A stretch of DNA of 14,319 bases from Halocafeteria seosinensis (Eukaryota; Sar; Bigyra; Bicosoecida): NCBI GenBank assembly GCA_001687465.1, contig LVLI01000492.1, positions 1 through 14,319 on the forward strand, given 5' to 3'. The first letter of the stretch is position 1, and each line of letters opens with the position of its first letter. Of this stretch, positions 1 through 8,300 are shown one piece after another. Both the position numbers and the translations under genes were made by a program. Below the pieces are notes generated by a model. The model had not been told where the DNA came from, searched no databases, and saw only the letters and a list, made by a program, of their open reading frames with translations.

Positions 1-1259
1 TTATTGATTAGGGCTGCTGTCTGCTACGAGATGGGTGATACGACTCGAAATGGAAGTGAAGTTGCACACTGGAACCCTCGGGTCCTCCAACTTACGACAG
101 GACTGGTAAAGCATATACATTAAACGACGAAACATAAATCAATTGCCCACCAGAAGCATGTATTCTCTTTGACAGGGAACAGTGCTTGCAGCTTCTTCCC
201 CTGAAACATGCTGAACCAATGTTGAGGCTCTCGATGTAGGGCAGTGGCCAGATGCCTGAACCCACCCCAGCTGACTTCGATTATCACGGATCCGCCGTTA
301 TCTGCAAATGTGGCGTAACAGCAGATCGCCTGAAGTGCTCCCTCTCAGTTAGGTTTCTCCGAGACCTTCGACACATAAGAATATCCTGGGCATATCTTGA
401 AAATTCGCCTAATCCGACAAACTTTCGCTACTTCTAAGCTGACGTTCGCTTATGTAGTTGACCGCTGTGCAAAACGAAATTTGATATCCATTTCATATGT
501 TGATGGGCGTAGACATGCCAAGACTAGTCCCCGACCACCGCAAGCATACATATATGAATTTGGTTCGTACAAACGGTGGAAATGCCCGTAATGTACGAGG
601 AGAACTCAGTGTTTCCTTCAGGGCTCGCCTTCTTCGGCAGCTCATCCGTAACAGCAGGCATAAGCGATCCTCAAACACCAATTAGCCACTGTTAGAGTAA
701 GTATAGAATAATGGATGCACTGAAAACCGAAGTAAACGACTTCTCTACGACAGCGGACTTCGCACTGTGGTGTCCGAGAAGTGTTACTCCCATGTGTTCA
801 ATGACACACCCCAAGCAAAGCCCCACCACGGTCCTTAAAGACTACTATACCGTTCCACTCACGGCATCCGTCACCCATACGTCTCAATCAGCCATTAAAG
901 CTCTATTTGCTGGAGTGCAGTCTACGAGCTGCGGCCTCCACGTCCAACTCCAGAAAGTAACCTTCCTCCTGTTCTCCATTAGAATGTTTTACCCAGATAC
1001 CGCTCGACGTATGGAAACACAGTCGATCCTAGTTTGTAGAATTGGGGGAGCAGTGCTTCCATAGGTCCTACGAAGGGCAATAGCCGACGACATCCCGAGG
1101 TGTCACTCGCTCTACACGCATCGACGGAGCCTCACCTTCAGTTCCACGGATATATATCATCATTGGGATCATCGATGAGTTCCACAGCATAAGATGTCAT
1201 TCCTATAGTGTTGTTCAACCGTATGGTACTATTATTGACATACAATCCCTACTGAGTGG

Positions 1260-1265
1260 TTTATT
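1260..1265 (-). promoter_or_regulatory. Possible polyadenylation signal AATAAA for the kelch gene
   Basis: The plus strand reads TTTATT, which is AATAAA on the minus strand, about 440 bases past the TGA stop of the minus-strand gene. It is the clearest canonical hexamer I noticed on the correct strand in that span. A hexamer of this kind arises often by chance, and the lineage may not use AATAAA at all. Confidence 0.25.
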
Positions 1266-1292
1266 AAAGGGCTCCAAAGATAAGCACTGCGT

Positions 1293-1373
1293 AGCCCAGC
1301 CTCCAACCAGCCCATGGCGGAAGGTAAGCTAGCCTGGCCCAGCCCCCCTTGGCCTCCCCCACCTGTGGCGGAA
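1293..1373. repeat. Imperfect C-rich direct repeat
   Basis: Two roughly 31-38 base blocks both begin with a GCCCAGCC-type core (near 1294 and 1337) and end in TGGCGGAAG (1315-1323 and 1365-1373), with C-rich sequence between. The match is good at the ends and loose in the middle. It is probably a small local duplication and has no known function. Confidence 0.4.
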
Positions 1374-1708
1374 GATTTGCTTCAAATTACACGCTTCGCG
1401 GGACAAATTGCAAGTGGGAAGCGAGAGTGGGAAAGGAACGCTTGGAAGACGCGCATAGTGGAGAATGAATGAATGAAAGAGAGAATAGGGATTTCACAAC
1501 GCGAGACGGAGAATTGAGATGGATGGAACATCCGGGCTGCCAGACACACGGGCCAGCTGTGGTCACCTGTTGTTGGTTGCATACAAAGTGACATCCTCGG
1601 CTGAAAGTACCAGTGATGATAGTCTGTTTTCTTTTCCCATAAGTCTTCTTTGATCAGCTGCAAGGGGCAATATAAGAATTCAATTCAGCGTGAATCATCG
1701 AAATCTCA

Positions 1709-4621
1709 TCAACAATTCCCGGTATTTGCAGCATTGCTGTCGTCTGAGACTATAGTAATATCCACTGCGGAGCCATTTGATTTTAACAAGGTTAGACCAA
1801 CGCTCTGATTACCTGTTTCTGTTGCTGAAAATAGTGCATCCTTGGCCGCAATTATATCGTGTAAATTAGCGGGCAAACTGTCTGCTGCCAGTTCTGTCCA
1901 TGTTTCTCCGGAGAAAGTAAACTTCCATATCTCAACGACGCTTGCATAACTAAAGAAGAAGTACGCGTCCTCCTTGGTGGCAGTCGAAAGCACATGGGAT
2001 CTGTCAGATAACTCTGCCATACTTCTAGAGATAAATGGGGTATCTATTTCTTCCCATGTCTCTTCTCGGCAGTCAAAACGCCATAGATCAGGATAATTAC
2101 TGCGGCCATCCGTGCCTTTGGAAGAATTAGTTTTTTGCGCGTCCCCAAATAAGTACACGAACTCATTGCACCTGTTGCCTGGATCATTGCACTCACGAAA
2201 ATACTTCCATACTTCACCACCGTAGCGGGCTCCTGGATATGGCCCATTCGGCCTAACATGTACCCAGGAGACGTATCTAGTGCCCATATCAAAGGTCCAC
2301 AAGTCACGGCAAACTTCACCTGATTCCGTTACCCCTCCGAACATATAATTCTTAGGCTTGTTCCCGTCACCACATGTCCACGAAATAGCCGACGACCTCT
2401 GAGGCTTCAGACCAGTTTGAACTAGCCTACTCCATTGATGAGATGCACCTGCCCACATCCACATATCTTCGAGACAAGAAAGAATACCCCTCGCGGAAAT
2501 ACTCCAACCACCGTATAAGACAATGCCACTCTCCCGCTTGCTTCCGTACGAATTTGTCCACAACATTGCCCCTCCCCGTGCACTCGGGTGCGGTAATGCA
2601 TTGCCAGCAGACGATTCACTTAGAAGCTCTAACTCTTTTCGAGACGAATCTTCCCTGATAACGGAGAGCCATACTCGAGAAGCATTGTCTGAAGGAAACG
2701 GAATGGGCCCTACTTTAGCGATTCCGAGGCCTGTCCCTGCCGAAGAGAATATATAGGAGCTTGATGATCCATCGAATTCATGGATACGCTGCTTGCCTGC
2801 GATGGCTGCAAAGAACTTGGATCCACTAAGGGAAAAAGCGAAAGAAAATTTAGCTCGAATACTTCGAGATCGTACGACACAACGTCCCTTCTGACTGTTC
2901 GGCACTTTCCAATTCGAGCAAGGTTTACACAATGTTTCAACAAGTCCTGATACTTCGTTGTCTGCACATTCAAGGCACTCTGTTTGGTTCGCATTTGGCT
3001 TGAAGCCTTTCCCACATTGATGGCATACCGCATCGGTGACTCCAGATACTTCATACGCAGCGCATCGAGTGCAGGAGGTTCTCTGATTGGTCGAAATGCG
3101 ACCGACTGCGCATGGCTGACATGCTACTGTATCTGACGGGGCAAACTCGTAACTGTTACGACAAATGCAGCGAAGTTTCGAAGAGTCCGGCTCTTTATCT
3201 TCGGAACAATTGGTACACGAGCTGTCCAAATATGCTGATACCTCTGTGTCCAAGCATGGACGACACTTTGTTTGGTTCGCATTGGGTATAAAACCGATCC
3301 CACAAATTTTACAGCTTGTATCAAAATCTCCAGCCACTGCATATTCAGGGCACCGTCTACAACCGTTTTGTTCGCTGTTCGGAACGAGACCTGCTCCACA
3401 GACCCGACATGTTTCATTTTCTGAAGTGGCAAACTCATACCTGTAGTCACACACGCAACGGCCTTGTTCAAAGTCCGGTTTTTTACCTTCGGCACAAGTA
3501 CGGCATGATACTTCAACAAGTCCTGATACTTCGTTGTCTGCGCATTCAAGACACTCTGTTTGGTTCGCATTTGGCTTGAATCCTTTCCCACAACGATGGC
3601 ATAGAGCATCGGTGGCTCCAGATATTTCATATGCAGCACATGGAAAGCAGAACGTCTGGTTGTTATTGGGAATCAGCCCAGCTCCACAAGGTTGGCATGC
3701 TTTATTTTCTGAAAAAGCAAACTCATACACGTTACGACAAATGCATCGGCCCTGCTCAGAGTCCGGCATTTTGTCACCGGGACACGTTTTACAAGTGGCA
3801 GCTTGCATCTTGGATATAAGATTCCCAGCACATTTAGTGCAAGCCTGGGAGTCATTGTCCGGGATATAACCACTGCCACAGAATTGGCATCCGTGCATTT
3901 CAGAGGGAGAAACACAAATACAGCGACTTCCATCGGTCTTGAACTTCTTTGTAGAGGATGGACATTCTGTATAGAACAAACCAATGTCAGGAATCCGATT
4001 ACAAACCTCATTCTTCACAAGATTTCCAAGTAGTCTTGAAGGACTCGCTAAGAGCTGGGGTATCCAGAATGCGCACCCGTTGCTAGGTTCCCAAGTAGCC
4101 AGTGCCTGATGAGCCCCAAGTAGTCGTTCGACATCTACGGTATGTATCAGTTTCGAACCGGCAAAACTTTCTTCGCCACCCTGTGCAATTGCATAGATCC
4201 CTCCTGGCACCAAGAAAATAGGAGCGCCAAATTTCACTCGTTGATTCCTACCTTGGGAAGAGACGCTGCCCCACGCAAGCACCTGCTCAATTCTCATGGT
4301 GCTCTGAGACAAGTTGAAGAGACCGACGGATATACCTCTGCTGTCATCAGAACTGGCGTACATCCCTGCCACAGCAATAGTATGGTTCACTCGTATCCTA
4401 TAACCGTTCCACCAAGGCGTGTGTGAGTCTCGAAGATCTGCATAACCATCGCGCCCCAAGACAAACTCCCGCCTCGCAGCACACACGCACACCCCCGTGC
4501 AGGATATGTACCATAACACGCTCAAACTCCAAAAGACCCAGATTTCTGGCGAGTACACACGGCTCACTCCCGTTGATCTCAGCTTGCGATATGATAACGA
4601 ACATATCATTGGAATCCCCAT
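1709..4621 (-). CDS. Secreted or signal-anchored cysteine-rich repeat protein with C-terminal kelch-like region
   Basis: The function is unknown. The frame opens with a GTG at 4660, but a TGA lies just upstream (4679-4681) and the first ATG is at 4621, so I use that start (970 residues). A second ATG follows at 4609. Residues about 27-49 are a hydrophobic stretch rich in W, L, V and C, ending near VCVCAA, which suggests a signal peptide or signal anchor. Residues about 52-187 look like a beta-sandwich with GISVGLF and LVPGGIYAIAQGG motifs, resembling DUF4082-like modules. Residues 236-582 are tandem cysteine modules of GCC2/GCC3 (ephrin-receptor-like) type: one partial unit and three 96-residue units with 12 cysteines each, rich in NQT glycosylation sequons. 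Residues about 682-911 carry kelch-like blades (LYGGW, YMFGG, YLFGD, each followed by a D-x-W-x-F/W strand). No C-terminal membrane segment is seen. An adhesive or ligand-binding role outside the cell is inference. An upstream exon cannot be excluded. Confidence 0.85.
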   Translation of the reverse strand: MGIPMICSLSYRKLRSTGVSRVYSPEIWVFWSLSVLWYISCTGVCVCAARREFVLGRDGYADLRDSHTPWWNGYRIRVNHTIAVAGMYASSDDSRGISVGLFNLSQSTMRIEQVLAWGSVSSQGRNQRVKFGAPIFLVPGGIYAIAQGGEESFAGSKLIHTVDVERLLGAHQALATWEPSNGCAFWIPQLLASPSRLLGNLVKNEVCNRIPDIGLFYTECPSSTKKFKTDGSRCICVSPSEMHGCQFCGSGYIPDNDSQACTKCAGNLISKMQAATCKTCPGDKMPDSEQGRCICRNVYEFAFSENKACQPCGAGLIPNNNQTFCFPCAAYEISGATDALCHRCGKGFKPNANQTECLECADNEVSGLVEVSCRTCAEGKKPDFEQGRCVCDYRYEFATSENETCRVCGAGLVPNSEQNGCRRCPEYAVAGDFDTSCKICGIGFIPNANQTKCRPCLDTEVSAYLDSSCTNCSEDKEPDSSKLRCICRNSYEFAPSDTVACQPCAVGRISTNQRTSCTRCAAYEVSGVTDAVCHQCGKGFKPNANQTECLECADNEVSGLVETLCKPCSNWKVPNSQKGRCVVRSRSIRAKFSFAFSLSGSKFFAAIAGKQRIHEFDGSSSSYIFSSAGTGLGIAKVGPIPFPSDNASRVWLSVIREDSSRKELELLSESSAGNALPHPSARGGAMLWTNSYGSKRESGIVLYGGWSISARGILSCLEDMWMWAGASHQWSRLVQTGLKPQRSSAISWTCGDGNKPKNYMFGGVTESGEVCRDLWTFDMGTRYVSWVHVRPNGPYPGARYGGEVWKYFRECNDPGNRCNEFVYLFGDAQKTNSSKGTDGRSNYPDLWRFDCREETWEEIDTPFISRSMAELSDRSHVLSTATKEDAYFFFSYASVVEIWKFTFSGETWTELAADSLPANLHDIIAAKDALFSATETGNQSVGLTLLKSNGSAVDITIVSDDSNAANTGNC
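1889..2578 (-). other. Kelch-like beta-propeller region of the minus-strand protein
   Basis: Four blade-like blocks can be seen, at residues about 682-733, 741-789, 796-859 and 874-911 counted from the ATG at 4621. Each has a hydrophobic strand (three end in a GG or GD pair), then a variable loop, then a D/E-x-W-x-F/W strand and a W about nine residues later (DLWTFD, DLWRFD, EIWKFT). This is the usual kelch signature. A closed propeller normally needs five to seven blades, so the weakly matching segment at residues about 590-680 may supply the rest. Confidence 0.65.
2876..3916 (-). repeat. Tandem 288-base coding repeat (96-residue cysteine units, about 3.6 copies)
   Basis: The three full units lie at 3739-3452, 3451-3164 and 3163-2876, read on the minus strand. 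A shorter unit (3916-3740) precedes them and lacks one CxxC submodule of about 37 residues. Each full unit starts at a cysteine followed by a YEFA motif, and contains a G-x-x-P-N-x-x-Q-x-x-C-x-x-C pattern twice. Units one and three are much closer to each other than either is to unit two: GKGFKPNANQTECLEC is identical in both, while unit two differs at several of these positions. Confidence 0.85.
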
Positions 4622-4708
4622 GAATCCCTTTGCTAGCTGCGGACAAAGGATCGCTTTCACGAGAAATGCACAAGACGTTCACTCACCATTTCCGTGCAAT
4701 GCAATAAT

Positions 4709-4716
4709 TGACGTCA
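4709..4716. promoter_or_regulatory. CRE-type palindrome TGACGTCA
   Basis: This is a perfect 8-base match to the cAMP-response-element palindrome bound by bZIP factors of the CREB/ATF type. It sits 88 bases upstream of the preferred ATG of the minus-strand gene and 666 bases upstream of the plus-strand gene, so it more likely serves the former. A single 8-mer can occur by chance. Confidence 0.35.
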
Positions 4717-5164
4717 GTCATACGGTGAATTCACAACTTCTATTAGAACGATTCTAAAATGGCCTAACAATCCTTGTCGGGTTTGGTACAAGTAGCATTG
4801 ATCGTCAATGAATCAATGATCGATGCTCACCGCAACAGTGACCACCGGCCGCGCGGTAGCCTGGTAGCCAGTGGTAGGTAGGCTGGAATCCTATGGTTCG
4901 GATCGTCTAATGACGAGCATGTATTCCTAGTGCCAAGCCACATCTGCGCCGATGAAGCGCAATGGAATACGTACTTTGACAAACTAAAGAACTTTACGTT
5001 GTTGCACAAGATAGTCGCCCCAAGATTCCACCAGGCAGGAATCCAATTCGGCGTTGCGTATTAGTTTAAGCGCGTATATTGTGTCCACTAGTGGCTGTAA
5101 GAGTCATACACCATGTCTGTCATACTTGTGTGTGAACATTTGCAAATTGCAAATTGCACATTGA

Positions 5165-5180
5165 TGAATGAATGAATGAA
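5165..5180. repeat. TGAA tetranucleotide microsatellite
   Basis: Four perfect TGAA units lie about 200 bases upstream of the FN3/Tudor start codon. A related GAAT run of nearly four units lies at 1463-1477, downstream of the kelch gene. Confidence 0.7.
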
Positions 5181-5381
5181 TCGCACGCACAAATGTGACA
5201 GATAGCCCACCGGCCGGGAAGTTGACCACATCCTCTTAACGAGGAGCGGTAAGCGCCCGTGTTAAGCAGCGAATGAATGGGGCCAGAAGAAATTAGGAAA
5301 GAGGAATTGTGTCATGTATAGAAAGCTTCACTTTCAAAAATTACCATAATGACACAAAGCATGATAATATTAACATAGACA

Positions 5382-8300
5382 ATGCGAAAAGGATTTTTGA
5401 ATGCTCCAAAGAGTGCATCCAGTCATGGTCGTGAGCCTGTTACTTCAGCAGCATCGACGCCCCATGAGCCTTCTACAAGCTCCATAAGCGCTCCTACAGC
5501 ATCAAATGATACAGCGGTCACTGACGCGCATAGTTCACTGCCATCTGTTCCTAGAGAAGGCAATGAGCGTGGTTCTAATGGGGGAGAAAATGGCTCAGGA
5601 ACTCAAATGGTGGAGATCGAGATTCCCGGGAATCAGAAACGAAGGGCCCGTATACCTTATCATGTGTATTTATCAGCCCTCCAACAGGCCGGGGGAGACC
5701 AGGAGAAGGCCATAAAATCACTCCAACTGCATGTGCTGAAATCCCTGCAGCAGCGGCAGCAGCAAACAGCCTCCCAGACTCCAGGGACCCTGAGGAATCC
5801 TGAACCACAAGGAGCTGTACATGAAGGAAGTCGTACCGGTTCTACAGGAGCGAATGATAGCCAGTTACCGTATACCAATGCGGGAGCTTCCTCTGGAAAT
5901 ATCGGGCATGCCAATGGCCAGCAGCCGGCCAAGACGTACATTGATTCGTCCATGAGTATCCAAGATATCTTAAGACTTGGATGCCAAGCCACAGTTACAT
6001 TACAGGATTATTTACCGTTCACCCCTCTTCGAAACAATCGTCGGATGACGAACGCAAGGTCTACGAGTACGGTTGACACTGGCTCGTCCGATGAGGGCAA
6101 AACCAGCAGCGGGGCGGAGGAGGTTCCAAACTTATTCAGAGAGTGCGGGGAGATAACGATCCCCTACTCGTTTTGTGCCTTCACCATGTGTATTGATCTT
6201 TCCTGTATACCATTCCCGTGCACGCACATCTTTGCTTTGGAGAAGTTAACCTCTGATGGAGCAGAATCAGTTAGTTCTAATGAGTCGTTCTTGCTGTCGA
6301 ATCAAATGGATCGAGCATCAGCGAAGGATATACATCGAATAAAAAGCCCAGCCGCTTTGCAAAAATTTGTTTTGCTCTCGCAGCTGAAATACGAGGTGAG
6401 CACTGACAGTCGCTGTGAAAGCATACAAACATTTTGCGTCAAACCAGGCATGAGGTACCGGCTCAAATGGTTTGTCGGTATGACCAAGGGTACAAAATCT
6501 GGATTGTTTTCTCTAGTAGGGAGTGATCCCCTGGAAGATCTGCTACAAGAGCGTCGTGAAAACGGTGTGATAAAGGAAACCGCAGTTTGCGGAAGGAGGG
6601 TTCACTCAGACGCACAAGGAGTCTACTACGATTTGTCTTCCATGGTTGCGCTAAGGGGATGTGGGGCATCAAACTCTTCATTTTGTCTTCCACCTGATAT
6701 GACTTGTTTACCAGGAGAAGTGTGGGCGCAGTGCAAGCGGATTTTTCACCGGACTTCGCATATCTCACTATCGACATGGGGCGCAGCGTTTCCGCACATT
6801 CTTGTAAAGGTTTACCTGCTAAACAACCCGACTGAAGAACATCTGCATACGATAAAACACGCTTCATTGGCGTCAGAGAAGGTCCTGAGCAGCCTTCGCA
6901 GCAGCTGGCTTGTTACAGGTTCCTCTGAAGTTCTTCTTGGTCAATTAAAGGAATCTGTGGGAACAGCAGAGAAGGAAGCTGCTTCAGTGACTAAACCATC
7001 CTATCTATGGGATAACTGTGTTAGCAAGAGCACGCTCAATGAACTGTTTTCGGCGATGTCATTCCACTCTCAACAAATGTTTAGTCCAGGGGAAATCGAA
7101 GACTCTACTATAGTGTTGAACAATCTGCAGCCAGGGAGCAAATATGTTGCGAAGCTGTTTGTTAGTAGTGACGGTAAAGAGTATCGAGTCTCATACGCTC
7201 GACCTCTTGTGTTTGAGACACTTGCAGCCCCTCCTAGCGTCCCGGAAGCGCCCACAATTACCAACATAGGTACTCGCAGCGTCAAGTTCGAGTTTCTTGG
7301 AGAAGGTAGCGTCGACTATGTCGTTCAATATAGAGAAGTCATGGATACTAATGATTTGCTAAATTCGGCATGGAATGAGCAGTGGGTCGATTCTTCCAGC
7401 CTTAGCGTGTCTTCTGGGTGCATTTCCACCGTGGAGAACTTACAACCAGACACGGACTACGAGATTAGGTTAATCGGCTTTAACAGTGTCGGGCGTTCCT
7501 CCCCATCTGGGGCAGTTTCGATTCATACTAAAGCATCACCGCCGCCAACGCCATCAAGCCCTTCCATCGAGCAACTAGAGACATATCACATAAGCCCCGA
7601 TGCGAAGAAGTCCTCCTTCAAAATTCCAAAAGCCGCCGGCAGGTTAAACTGGGAATTCTCGATCGCTCAGCCAGCAAAGTTGGAAAATTCCTTGCGGTTT
7701 ATAGTTCACTATAAGAAGCTCCCGAAATCGGTCGCAGAGCTCAATGATACCGACAAGATATATGATGCCATCAGTAACGCACACCCATCTGCTATCTCAG
7801 GCAAAACGTACTCGATTACGGAAATACGGGGGTTTTCGTACGCCTTTCGAGGATTTGATACCAATTGCTGGTATGCATTTCGTGTGGTAGCTCAGAATCA
7901 TGCCGGCAACAGCAAACCGACACCATGGACAGTGGTAAAAATGCCATTAGCCGCCCCTCCCTCGATTGTACACTTCGATGTTGAGTTTGACTCAAAGGGG
8001 ACGAAAACAGAAGCAGGCTTAACACTATACACCCTGTGCCATGCGAAGCTTCGGTTTCAGCTCCCTCGAGTAAGTCTGCCTGGCACAAGCATCGAGGTAG
8101 AATTCAAATTGGACGAGGAGGTGGTTCCCGAATGGCAAGTATTCGGTGGAAAACGTATGCTTTCTTCTCCTAAAGCCGCTACAATTCCTTCCAGTGATTT
8201 GCCTTCAAATTTGCGACAAGTATCGATGGTATCACTAGATGGACGTCCAAACTGGATGCATATTGAACAAGCAATCAACGAGATGCAAAACAACATCATC

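Larger units (their letters stand above)
1..1708. other. Intergenic region with no supported gene
   Basis: I find no convincing gene in this 1.7 kb stretch. The longest frame is a plus-strand ORF of 117 codons (711-1064). It has an A at -3 and a G at +4 around its ATG, but its product shows no domain, no low-complexity protein signature and no recognisable family, so I do not call it. A minus-strand frame at 1382-1663 lies just downstream of the kelch gene and is more likely its 3' untranslated region. The stretch also holds a GAAT microsatellite (1463-1477), a C-rich imperfect direct repeat (1293-1373) and a minus-strand AATAAA (1260-1265). Confidence 0.6.
4622..5381. promoter_or_regulatory. 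Divergent intergenic region between the kelch gene and the FN3/Tudor gene
   Basis: The two flanking genes face away from each other, so this 760-base span should hold both promoters. Visible elements are a TGACGTCA palindrome (4709-4716), two TCAATGA words eight bases apart near 4805-4819, repeated TTGCAAA/GCAAATT words (5139-5159) and a TGAA microsatellite (5165-5180). A GCGTATATTG word near 5070 is the only TATA-like stretch I would mention. I see no ORF here with protein character. Confidence 0.6.

Noticed and set aside
711-1064. Plus-strand ORF of 117 codons with a fair ATG context
   Set aside because: The product has no domain, signal or compositional feature of a real protein, and frames of this length are expected by chance at this base composition.
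1382-1663. Minus-strand ORF of 93 codons downstream of the kelch gene
   Set aside because: It has no recognisable content, overlaps a microsatellite and lies where the 3' untranslated region of the kelch gene is expected.
3124-3639. Minus-strand ORF of 171 codons with an internally repetitive product
   Set aside because: Its repetition is only the 288-base repeat of the kelch gene read in another frame. It lies wholly within that gene.
4798-4826. Possible inverted repeat or mobile-element end around the GATC and TCAATGA words
   Set aside because: On inspection the words are short direct repeats with no matching terminal repeat or target duplication elsewhere in the window.
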